Source: Acidobacteriota bacterium (GTDB lineage: Bacteria > Acidobacteriota > Thermoanaerobaculia > Multivoradales > Multivoraceae). Taken from it: 49,794 nt of DNA. Position numbers and translations under genes: made by a program. The notes beneath the pieces were generated by a model. It was not told the origin of the DNA. It did no database searches and worked only from the letters and a program-made list of their open reading frames with translations. Of this stretch, positions 42,570 through 49,737 are shown one piece after another. Position 1 is the stretch's first letter. Each line of letters begins with the position of its first letter. Location: positions 1 to 49,794 of the forward strand of contig JAPOXA010000004.1 of assembly GCA_026707325.1 (NCBI GenBank), in the 5' to 3' direction.

Positions 42570-43154
42570 ATGGCGTCAGCACCAACCCTTGGCGGCTTCC
42601 TGGCACGTTTCGTGGCCTGGACGGATCGCTTCAATTCACGCCTCGGCGTCGCGGTCTCCTGGCTGACGCTGGCCATGGTCGCGGTCGGAGCGTACAACGC
42701 GGTCGTGCGCTACCTGGGCCGTTTCACGGGCTGGAACCTGAGTTCGAACGCCTACCTGGAACTCCAGTGGTACATGTTCAGCCTGGTCTTCCTGCTGGGC
42801 GCCGCGTACGCGCTGCTGACGGGCGCCCACGTTCGGGTCGACGTGATCTTCAGCCGGTTGCCGGAGCGCTGGCGGCGGCGGATCGACCTCTGGGGATCGC
42901 TGCTGTTCCTGATTCCGTTCGCTGTCTTCGGGCTCGTCATGTCCTGGCCGGCCGTACGGAACTCCTGGGCGGTCCTGGAGGTGTCCTCCGACCCCGGCGG
43001 TCTGCCGCGGTATCCGATCAAGAGCGTACTGCTCGTCGCCTTCACGCTGCTCGCCCTGCAGGGGTTCGCGGAGGCGGCGCGGAACTGGCTGCGCCTGCGC
43101 GCGCTCAGGGCCGGCGCCGAAGAGGAGGATCTGCAGCAGGAGGGGCTGCTGTGA
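42570..43154 (+). CDS. TRAP transporter small permease subunit (DctQ)
   Basis: DctQ supports the large TRAP permease in the inner membrane. This 194-residue protein has four hydrophobic segments, with the family motif ELQWYMFSLVFLLGAAYALL (about 68-87) and AHVRVDVIFSRLPERWRRRI (split: HVRVDVIFSRLPERWR) after the second. The ATG at 42570 follows a TAGCCT box. Its stop overlaps the dctM start by 4 bases (GTGA). No solute receptor gene adjoins. Confidence 0.9.
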   Translation: MASAPTLGGFLARFVAWTDRFNSRLGVAVSWLTLAMVAVGAYNAVVRYLGRFTGWNLSSNAYLELQWYMFSLVFLLGAAYALLTGAHVRVDVIFSRLPERWRRRIDLWGSLLFLIPFAVFGLVMSWPAVRNSWAVLEVSSDPGGLPRYPIKSVLLVAFTLLALQGFAEAARNWLRLRALRAGAEEEDLQQEGLL

Positions 43155-44470
43155 GCGGCGACTTCCTCGGCCCGCTGATGTTCGTGGTCGTCTTCCTGTT
43201 CATCTTCGCGGGCTACCCGGTCGCCTTCTCGCTCGGCGGCACCGCCCTGATCTTCGCCTTCATCGGCATCGAGCTCGGCCTCTTCTCCTGGAACCTGCTC
43301 TACGCGTTCCCCGAACGGGTCTTCGGCGTGATGTCGAACGGCGTCCTGCTGGCGGTGCCGTTCTTCATCTTCATGGGCACGATGCTGGAGAAGTCGCAGC
43401 TCGCGGAGGACCTGCTGCGCACGATCGGCATGCTCTTCGGCCGGCTGCGCGGCGGTCTGGCGCTGGCCGTGGTCGTGGTCGGCGCGATGCTCGCCGCCGC
43501 CACCGGGGTGGTCGGCGCCTCGGTGGTGGCGATGGGCCTGATCTCGCTGCCGGTCATGCTGCGCTACGACTACTCGCCGATGCTCGCCACGGGCGTGATC
43601 AGCGCCGCCGGCACCCTCGGCCAGATCATCCCGCCCAGCGTCGTGCTCGTCGTGCTGGCCGACCAGCTCGGCATCTCGGTCGGCGATCTGTTCATCGGCT
43701 CCCTGATTCCGGGCCTGATGCTGGCGGGGTTCTACGCCGTGTACGTCACCGGCGTAGCGATCGCCAAACCGGCCGCCGCGCCGGCGCTGCCGGCCGAGGA
43801 ACGGACGCTGGGAGGCGCCGCGCTGGCCCGGCAGGTGGCCGTCGTCATGCTGCCGCCCATGGTGCTGATCCTGGTCGTCCTGGGCAGCATCTTCGCCGGC
43901 ATCGCGACCCCCACCGAGGCGGGGGCCCTGGGCGCGGTCGGCGCCATCGCCCTGGCCCTTTCGCGCGGGCGGCTGACGATGAAGGCCATCAAGGAGACGA
44001 TGGACGCGACGGCGAAGCTGACCACGATGGTCATCTTCCTGCTCATCGGCTCGACCGCGTTCGCGCTCGTCTTCCGGGGTCTCTACGGCGACATCTGGAT
44101 CGAAGACCTGCTGACCGGCCTGCCGGGCGGGAAGATCGGCCTGCTGATCGTCGCGAATCTCGCGATCTTCATCCTCGGCTTCTTCATCGACTTCTTCGAG
44201 ATCGCCTTCATCGTCATTCCGCTGATCGCCCCGGCGGCACGGATCCTCGACGTCGACATGGTGTGGTTCGGCGTGATGATCGGCATGAACCTGCAGACGT
44301 CCTTCCTGACGCCGCCCTTCGGCTTCGCGATCTTCTACCTGCGGGGCGTGGCGCCGCGGCGGATCACCACGGTCGAGATGTATCGGGGGGTCATTCCCTT
44401 CATCGTCATCCAGCTCATCGGGCTGGCGCTGATCTGCCTGTATCCCGAGCTGGTGACGGCGCTGCTGTAG
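43151..44470 (+). CDS. TRAP transporter large permease subunit (DctM)
   Basis: DctM is the ion-coupled transport channel. This 439-residue protein has about twelve membrane segments. Family motifs GYPVAFSLGG (about 19-28), FFIFMGTMLEKSQLAEDLL (split: FIFMGTMLEKSQLAED), AATGVVGASVVAMGLISLP, GVISAAGTLGQIIPPSVVLV and NLQTSFLTPPFGFAIFYLRG are all visible. The start is a GTG at 43151 overlapping the dctQ stop. The PPFGFAIFYLRG end is typical of large DctM-type permeases. The matching DctP receptor is not in the window. Confidence 0.93.
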   Translation: MSGDFLGPLMFVVVFLFIFAGYPVAFSLGGTALIFAFIGIELGLFSWNLLYAFPERVFGVMSNGVLLAVPFFIFMGTMLEKSQLAEDLLRTIGMLFGRLRGGLALAVVVVGAMLAAATGVVGASVVAMGLISLPVMLRYDYSPMLATGVISAAGTLGQIIPPSVVLVVLADQLGISVGDLFIGSLIPGLMLAGFYAVYVTGVAIAKPAAAPALPAEERTLGGAALARQVAVVMLPPMVLILVVLGSIFAGIATPTEAGALGAVGAIALALSRGRLTMKAIKETMDATAKLTTMVIFLLIGSTAFALVFRGLYGDIWIEDLLTGLPGGKIGLLIVANLAIFILGFFIDFFEIAFIVIPLIAPAARILDVDMVWFGVMIGMNLQTSFLTPPFGFAIFYLRGVAPRRITTVEMYRGVIPFIVIQLIGLALICLYPELVTALL

Positions 44471-44483
44471 TGCCCGCGGCGCG

Positions 44484-44502
44484 CGGCCGCCTTCCTCGGC
44501 CG
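44484..44502. terminator. possible bidirectional hairpin between convergent genes
   Basis: CGGCCG (44484-44489) and CGGCCG (44497-44502) form a 6-base stem with a 7-base loop in the 36 bases between the dctM stop and the convergent oxidase gene stop. No U-tract follows on either side, so intrinsic termination is uncertain. Confidence 0.25.
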
Positions 44503-44506
44503 GGGC

Positions 44507-47077
44507 CTATCCCTTCATCCGCTCGTTTCGCGGATCGAAGAGGGCTCGGGCCGGCGCCACGGTGATGGGGAAACGCTCGTTCATGTAGAGGACCTGAAGC
44601 CGCGTGCCGGGCGTGGCGCGCTCGGGCGGCAGGTAGGCGAGCAGGATGTACTTGCCGACGGACGGTCCCATGCCGGCGGACGTGACGCGGGACTCCCGGC
44701 CGCGAACGTCCACGATCCGCTCGCCATCGAGGGTGAGGATCGGCTCCGCGCCGCCGGTGGGGAAACGGGGCACGCCGGACGCGTCGGCATGGCGGTCCAT
44801 TGTCAGCGTGCACAGCTTCGCCGCCGGCCCCGCGGCGCGCGCACGAAGACAGGCCTTCTTGCCGATGAAGTCGGCTTTCTTGACGCCGCGCCGGGCCAGG
44901 CCGGCCTCGACCGGCGTGTACTCCGAGGTCAGGTCGGCGCCCATCAGCGCGTAGCCCTTCTCGAGCCGCCCGGTCGTGCCATAGACGCCGATGCCAACGG
45001 GCCGCGCCTCCAGGTCCGCGCCCGCTTCCCGGATCGCGTCCCAGAGGCGGACGCCGCCCGGCGCCGGCGCATAGATCTCCCAGCCGTTCTCGCCGACGTA
45101 GGAGATGCGGAGCATGGTGGCCGGCACGCCGTCCAGGACCGCTTCCCGTACCGTGCCGTAGGGAAACGCCTCCTGCGAAAGCGGGATGTCGGCGATTCGC
45201 TCGAGCAGGGCCTCCGCGCGCGGCCCCCAGACGCCGATCGTGCAGAGCGCGTCCGAACGGTCTTCGAACTGGACGGATCCGTCGGCGGGAAGGTGGCGGC
45301 GGAACCAGGCCGCGTCCCGGGCTCCGTCGAGGGCGCCGGTGACGATGCGGAAGCGGTCCCCCGCGAGGCGCTGGATCGTCAGATCGGCCCGGATGCCGCC
45401 CTCGGGCGTCAGCAACGGCGTGTAGATCGAACGGCCCACCGGGCGGTCGCAGCGGTTGACCGCGAGCCGTTCCAGGTAGGGCACGACGCCCGGGCCGGAG
45501 ACGTCGAAGACCTGGAACGCGCTCAAGTCCACGATGCCGGCCTTCTCGCGCAGGTGCAGGTGCTCCGCGTCGACGATCGGCGACCACCAGCGGCGGTCCC
45601 ACTCGTGCGGGCGGTCGGCGACGCCGTAACGGGCGACGAGGTCTTCGTTCGAGGCGTACCACTGGGGACGCTCCCAGCCGCGCGCCTCGTGGAACTCCGC
45701 GCCCAGCGCCGCCGTTCGGTCGTGGAAGGCCGCGCGCCGCACGCCGCGTTCCGACTCCCATTGCTCGCGCGGATGGACGATGCCGTAGGTCTTGTTGAAG
45801 TGCTCGCGGCAGCGCCGGCGGACGTGGCGCTCCGTCTTCTCGTGCGGGTAGAAGCGGCTGACGTCGGACCCGTGCGGGTCGCACAGGCGCGGGTAGCCGT
45901 GCGTGATCCACTCGGCGACCAGGCGCGCGCTGCCCGGACCCTCCTTGATCCAGACCGCCGCCGCGGACCAGAGCTTCTCGACCTCGGCGGTCTCGCCCAG
46001 GACCTGCTGCGCGTCGGGCGTCAGCGACAGGAGTCCGTTCACGGAGTAGCGCATCGCGGAGTCCGCGAGCAGCTCCCCCATCAGCCGGCGGGCCTCCTCG
46101 AGCTGGGGCGCGAAGTCGCCGGCGGTGAACGGCATCTCCGTCGGCGTGCGCTCCGCCTCCGCCAGCGACGGTATCTCGTCGGGACGGATCAGAATCGCGC
46201 GGTGGGCGTAAGAGCCGACCTCCATCGCGTCGTGGTCCTGCCGCTCGTACATGAACGTGTCCATGTCGCGCACGATCGGATAGGCGATCTCCACTCCCGT
46301 CCGGCGCAGGAGGTCGATCGGCCCGAAGTCGGCCATCTGGTGCACCGCCGGGGTCAGCGGAATCGAGGCGTCGGCCATGGCGGCGATCCGCGGACTCCAG
46401 ACGCCGCAGGCGACGACGACCTGGTCCGCGGAGATCGTGCCGCGGTCGGTCGCCACGGCGCGCACGCGGGGGCGGGAGAACGGCCGCCGCTCGACCTCGA
46501 TGCCGGTGACTTCCGTCTCGTCGAGCACGGCGAGCGCGCCCTTCGCCAGCGCCCGTTCGCGCGCCAGGGTTCCGGCCCGCACCGAGTCGACGACGGAGGC
46601 GCTCGGGGTGAGGAAGCCGCCCAGGATGACGTCGGGGTCGACGAACGGCACCTTCGCCACGACCTCGGCCGGGTTCAGCAGCTCGGCCTCGATGCCCCAG
46701 GCGCGCGCCGACGTCATCCGCCGGCGCAGTTCCTCCATCCGCTCTTCCGTGCGCGCCACCTCGATGCCGCCGCAGGTCGTGTTCACGCCGAGCGCCGCGT
46801 ACTGGCGCTGGCTCTCCAGCGTCAGCATCGCGATCTCGCGGTTGTGGTCGGTGGGGAAGATGAAGTTCGACGCGTGGCCGGTCGAGCCGCCGGGGTTCGG
46901 CAGCGGTCCCTTGTCGATCAGCACGAGATCGCGCCAGCCGAGATCGGCCAAGTGGGCGACGAGAAAGTTGCCGACGACGCCGGCCCCGATCACCGCGATC
47001 GTCGCCCGCCCGGGCGGCTCCCGGACAGCCCCGTGCGGACCTTCGGCGCGGGGACTGCCGGTGCTGTCTTCGCTCAT
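44507..47077 (-). CDS. FAD-dependent oxidase/dehydrogenase fused to a GcvT domain (dimethylglycine/sarcosine dehydrogenase-like)
   Basis: These enzymes oxidise an N-methyl group at FAD and pass the one-carbon unit to folate on the GcvT domain. The N-terminal DAO domain opens with the dinucleotide-binding loop IAVIGAGVVGNFLVAHL (about 27-43) and GSTGHASNFIF, the region where FAD is bound. A middle FAO_M-like domain includes SVNGLLSLTPDAQQVLGET. GcvT follows from about residue 460: AGIVDLSAFQVFDVSGPGVV, LRISYVGENGWEIYAPAPGG and GYALMGADLTSEYTPVEAGL. GcvT_C lies after about 745. The length of 856 residues is normal. The substrate could be dimethylglycine, sarcosine or another methylamine. It lies next to the divergent DmdA-like gene and a TRAP permease. 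Confidence 0.88.
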   Translation of the reverse strand: MSEDSTGSPRAEGPHGAVREPPGRATIAVIGAGVVGNFLVAHLADLGWRDLVLIDKGPLPNPGGSTGHASNFIFPTDHNREIAMLTLESQRQYAALGVNTTCGGIEVARTEERMEELRRRMTSARAWGIEAELLNPAEVVAKVPFVDPDVILGGFLTPSASVVDSVRAGTLARERALAKGALAVLDETEVTGIEVERRPFSRPRVRAVATDRGTISADQVVVACGVWSPRIAAMADASIPLTPAVHQMADFGPIDLLRRTGVEIAYPIVRDMDTFMYERQDHDAMEVGSYAHRAILIRPDEIPSLAEAERTPTEMPFTAGDFAPQLEEARRLMGELLADSAMRYSVNGLLSLTPDAQQVLGETAEVEKLWSAAAVWIKEGPGSARLVAEWITHGYPRLCDPHGSDVSRFYPHEKTERHVRRRCREHFNKTYGIVHPREQWESERGVRRAAFHDRTAALGAEFHEARGWERPQWYASNEDLVARYGVADRPHEWDRRWWSPIVDAEHLHLREKAGIVDLSAFQVFDVSGPGVVPYLERLAVNRCDRPVGRSIYTPLLTPEGGIRADLTIQRLAGDRFRIVTGALDGARDAAWFRRHLPADGSVQFEDRSDALCTIGVWGPRAEALLERIADIPLSQEAFPYGTVREAVLDGVPATMLRISYVGENGWEIYAPAPGGVRLWDAIREAGADLEARPVGIGVYGTTGRLEKGYALMGADLTSEYTPVEAGLARRGVKKADFIGKKACLRARAAGPAAKLCTLTMDRHADASGVPRFPTGGAEPILTLDGERIVDVRGRESRVTSAGMGPSVGKYILLAYLPPERATPGTRLQVLYMNERFPITVAPARALFDPRNERMKG

Positions 47078-47085
47078 CGATCGTT

Positions 47086-47093
47086 CGATTCGC
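47086..47093. repeat. CGATTCGC element, copy 1 of a repeated motif
   Basis: This is the copy nearest the oxidase start. The same GATTCGC core occurs at 47127-47136 and inverted at 47167-47176, roughly 40 bases apart, all inside the 158-base divergent promoter region. Confidence 0.35.
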
Positions 47094-47126
47094 AGCGGCG
47101 GGCGGGGACTCGCGCGCCGCGGGACC

Positions 47127-47176
47127 CCGATTCGCGTCAGATCGCTAGTCTAATCCTCCCGAATCCCGCGAATCGG
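47127..47176. promoter_or_regulatory. 10-base inverted repeat in the divergent promoter region (possible operator)
   Basis: CCGATTCGCG (47127-47136) and CGCGAATCGG (47167-47176) are perfect reverse complements separated by 30 bases. A further CGAATC half-site lies at 47160-47165. A TAGACT box for the oxidase gene lies between the arms at 47147-47152 on the minus strand. A regulator bound here could control both genes. Confidence 0.4.
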
Positions 47177-47235
47177 AGCGGCCGGGGGCGACGCCGGCCG
47201 TTATCCCGAGGGCGGATCGGGCGAGAGGAGGGGAA

Positions 47236-48540
47236 ATGAGCGGTCAGCCGCGAAGCATCGATCAGTCCGACCGGATCGTCCCGATCAACCTGCGCCAGAG
47301 CGGCCGCACGCCGGTCGAGCTGCTGATCTCGACCCGGGTGCGGAAGTCCCCCTACTGGCATCTGTCCCACCGGGCGGGCTGCTGGCGGGCTACGGTCTAC
47401 AACCGCATCTACCATCCCCGCGGCTACGTCCCGCCGGACGAGGGCGGTGCCGCGGCCGAGCACGAGGCGCTGACGAACCACGTGACGCTGTGGAACGTCG
47501 CGGTGGAACGCCAAATCCGCGTCGCCGGACCCGACGCCGAGCGCTTCGCGGACTACGCGATCACCCGCGACGCGACCCGCATCCGGCCGATGCACGGCAA
47601 GTACGTGATCCTGTGCAACGAGCGGGGCGGCATCCTGAACGACCCGGTGCTGCTGCGGCTGTCGGAAGACGAGTTCTGGTTCTCGCTGGCGGATTCCGAC
47701 ATCCTGTTCTGGCTCCAGGGACTGAACGTCGGCCTGCGGATGGACGTGGAGATCGACGAGATCGACGTCTGCCCGGTGCAGATCCAGGGGCCGAAGTCGC
47801 TGGCGCTGATGGTCGACCTGGTAGGCGATGGCATTCGGGACATTCCCTACTACGGACTCCTGGAGGCCGAGATCGAGGGCTGCCGGGTGGTGATCTCGCA
47901 GTCCGGCTTCTCGGGCGAGAAGGGCTACGAGATCTACCTCCGCGACGCCACGTTGCACGCCGAGACGTTGTGGAACGCGGTGCTCCGGGCGGGCGAGCGC
48001 CACCGACTGATGGTCATCGCTCCCGGCCATCAGCGCCGCATCCAGGCCGGCATCCTGTCCTGGGGGCAGGACATGGACCACGAGACGACGCCCTTCCAGT
48101 GCAACCTGGCCTACCAGGTGCCGCGCAGGAAGCGGGGCGACTACGTCGGCCGGGAGGCTCTGGAACGGATGCGGGCCGAGATCGAGGCCGGCCGGCCGCC
48201 GTTCTCGATGGTCCTGGTCGGCATGACCCTGGGCGGCAAGCCTATCGACGACTACGCGCCGGACTTCTGGCTCGTCTCCGGCGCGGACGGCGGCGACCCG
48301 ATCGGCTACCTGACCTCGCCCTGGCACGCGCCCGAGCTCGGTTGCAACATCGCGCTGGGCTACGTGCCGGTGGCGAAGTCGGCGGTCGGAACCGAGCTTC
48401 TCGTCCACCTGCCGGACGAGTACGCCACCGTAACGGGCCGACCCGACGCGGCGCGCGTGTGCGAGGTGCCCTTCCGCGAGTCCGTGAATCCCAGCGCCCG
48501 CGAACTCGCGCACGCCCGGGGCGAGGACGCGGCGGACTGA
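47236..48540 (+). CDS. GcvT superfamily protein resembling DmdA (folate-dependent demethylase)
   Basis: DmdA removes a methyl group from DMSP onto tetrahydrofolate; related GcvT proteins demethylate other substrates. The segments VTLWNVAVERQIRVAGPDA (about 79-97), LNDPVLLRLSEDEFWFSLAD (about 134-153), VCPVQIQGPKSLALMVDL and GFSGEKGYEIYLRD follow the DmdA pattern more closely than that of glycine-cleavage GcvT. It has an N-terminal extension (SPYWHLSHRAGCWRATVYN). The length of 434 residues exceeds the roughly 370 of DmdA. AGGAGGGG lies just before the ATG. The true substrate, sulphur or nitrogen compound, is not known. Confidence 0.8.
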   Translation: MSGQPRSIDQSDRIVPINLRQSGRTPVELLISTRVRKSPYWHLSHRAGCWRATVYNRIYHPRGYVPPDEGGAAAEHEALTNHVTLWNVAVERQIRVAGPDAERFADYAITRDATRIRPMHGKYVILCNERGGILNDPVLLRLSEDEFWFSLADSDILFWLQGLNVGLRMDVEIDEIDVCPVQIQGPKSLALMVDLVGDGIRDIPYYGLLEAEIEGCRVVISQSGFSGEKGYEIYLRDATLHAETLWNAVLRAGERHRLMVIAPGHQRRIQAGILSWGQDMDHETTPFQCNLAYQVPRRKRGDYVGREALERMRAEIEAGRPPFSMVLVGMTLGGKPIDDYAPDFWLVSGADGGDPIGYLTSPWHAPELGCNIALGYVPVAKSAVGTELLVHLPDEYATVTGRPDAARVCEVPFRESVNPSARELAHARGEDAAD

Positions 48541-48635
48541 ACCGGAGGGGACGCGCTCGCTGCGCCACGGGCCGCTACGGCGAACTGCTGGCATCCAGGC
48601 GCGATACGGCGGGGACAGGAGCACGCCCGAGCGGA

Positions 48636-48641
48636 TAGACT
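48636..48641 (+). promoter_or_regulatory. -10 box in front of the hicB locus
   Basis: TAGACT is followed by 8 bases and an ATG at 48650 that opens an 18-codon frame ending at 48706 and overlapping the hicB start out of frame. This fits the leaderless pattern seen at other genes and would make the short frame an upstream leader. Confidence 0.4.
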
Positions 48642-48649
48642 CGTTGTCC

Positions 48650-48706
48650 ATGACCACCTTCAAGCTAGCGGATCACGGCGGTCGCCATGAAGCTGTACAG
48701 GCTTGA
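48650..48706 (+). CDS. possible 18-codon upstream frame overlapping hicB
   Basis: The frame reads MTTFKLADHGGRHEAVQA and stops at TGA 48704-48706. Its ATG is 8 bases after a TAGACT box and no other start competes nearby. hicB begins inside it in another frame at 48687. It could act as a regulatory leader peptide, or be chance; no family is recognised. Confidence 0.3.
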   Translation: MTTFKLADHGGRHEAVQA

Positions 48707-48950
48707 GTTTGTCCTCAAGGAACCGTCAGAAGACACGGAGGGCATGTACCTTGCGGAAGTGCCCGTGTTGCCCGGGTGCCGGGCCTGGGGGGAAACCGCT
48801 GCTCTTGCGCTGGAGAACTTGCAGAGCGTCACCACGGCGTTCATCGAGTCTCATCGCGCCCATGGCGATCCGCTTCCTCCCGAGGTCGCTGCCGCAGCGG
48901 TAGACGTTGGCGAGCAGCGCGGAGTCGGCGAGGTCATGGTCGCCGTTTGA
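48687..48950 (+). CDS. HicB-type antitoxin
   Basis: This 87-residue protein has the HicB core: MKLYRLEFVLKE, then MYLAEVPVLPGCRAWGETAA and a helix LALENLQSVTTAFIESHR ending GDPLPPE. HicB binds and blocks HicA. The order here is hicB then hicA, opposite to the locus at 29.8 kb, and the two HicB proteins are not close copies. Its stop overlaps the hicA start (TTGA). The ATG at 48687 lacks a good ribosome-binding site. Confidence 0.85.
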   Translation: MKLYRLEFVLKEPSEDTEGMYLAEVPVLPGCRAWGETAALALENLQSVTTAFIESHRAHGDPLPPEVAAAAVDVGEQRGVGEVMVAV

Positions 48951-49156
48951 CGTACCGCGAACTGACGCGCAGGCTTCGGCGCCTCGACTGCGAGCTGGAC
49001 CGCAGGGGACGTGGGAGCCACGAGATCTGGATTCGGCGGTCGACGCGAATGCGTACGACGATCCCGAACTGAGGAAGCCGCGATCTCCGGCCAGGCACCG
49101 TGCGGGCGATTCTGCGAGACCTCGGGATCAGCAGGCAGGAGTTCGAACGAGCCTGA
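48947..49156 (+). pseudogene. hicA toxin gene interrupted by an in-frame TGA
   Basis: A TTG at 48947 opens a HicA frame: LTYRELTRRLRRLDCELDRR, then GRGSHEIWIRRSTRMRTTIPN with the catalytic GSHEIW histidine motif. An in-frame TGA at 49070-49072 follows IPN. After it, the same frame continues GSRDLRPGTVRAILRDLGIS to TGA at 49154-49156, which is the HicA C-terminus without any frameshift. A sense codon such as TGG or CGA has therefore become TGA. The truncated product would lack the last third, so the toxin is probably inactive unless the stop is read through. Confidence 0.8.
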
Positions 49157-49233
49157 CGCGCGTACTGTGGCACCCGGCCGCGACGCCGAGGCATGGGCTC
49201 CGAAGCAGCCCGCTGTGGTGGCGCTTGCTCCTG

Positions 49234-49737
49234 CTACTCGGTTGAGAGAGCACCCTCGCGCTCCGTTGAGCGTACAGCCCGGGTAGGCCGGTCCCTAGGC
49301 GTTGCCGGCGTTCGGCTATCTGAGGTCGAGAGGAACTCGTCGAGCCGTACGAGGGCGGTCTCCGGATCCCGCAGCTCACACTCCCAGATCGTGAGAACCC
49401 TCCAGCCCAGACAGGTCAGCTTGGCTAGGTTCTCCTTGTCGCGAGAACGGGTGCGGGCCAACTTCGGCTTCCAGTACTCCAGGTTGGACTTCGGGAGCCC
49501 CGCAATCGGGCACGTGGGATCGGGGTGCCAGTGCCAGAAGCAGCCGTTGACGAACACCACTGCTCGGTGTCGCGGGAAGACGAGATCGGGCGTGCCAGGC
49601 AGATCTCGGCGGTGCAAGCGGAAGCGATAACCGAGTCGGTGCGCCATGGAGCGGACCGCGCGCTCAGGCTTCATGCCGTGCGACCGGATGTTCGCCATGC
49701 ATCTGGAACGGTCCGCAGGGCTCAGATTGTCGGTCAA
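49234..49737 (-). CDS. vsr: Vsr-type very-short-patch-repair endonuclease
   Basis: Vsr nicks DNA beside T:G mismatches made by deamination of 5-methylcytosine. The opening RSRCMANIRSHGMKPE (about 10-25) is typical. DLPGTPDLVF carries the catalytic Asp51. VNGCFWHWHPDPTC (63-76) and WEC (118-120) hold the zinc and active-site Cys/His set. The length of 167 residues includes a weakly conserved tail after about 130. The start is a TTG at 49737; the next ATG would cut into the conserved N-terminus. It converges on the broken hicA. No cytosine methylase gene is seen in the window. Confidence 0.85.
   Translation of the reverse strand: MTDNLSPADRSRCMANIRSHGMKPERAVRSMAHRLGYRFRLHRRDLPGTPDLVFPRHRAVVFVNGCFWHWHPDPTCPIAGLPKSNLEYWKPKLARTRSRDKENLAKLTCLGWRVLTIWECELRDPETALVRLDEFLSTSDSRTPATPRDRPTRAVRSTEREGALSTE

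Noticed and set aside
44789..47239. 816-residue open frame on the plus strand opposite the FAD-oxidase/GcvT gene
   Set aside because: Low-complexity Arg/Asp/Val-rich translation without family likeness; the minus-strand gene has all expected domains.
49070..49072. Selenocysteine at the TGA in hicA
   Set aside because: HicA families have no selenocysteine there, no SECIS-like hairpin was noticed directly after it, and loss by point mutation is simpler.
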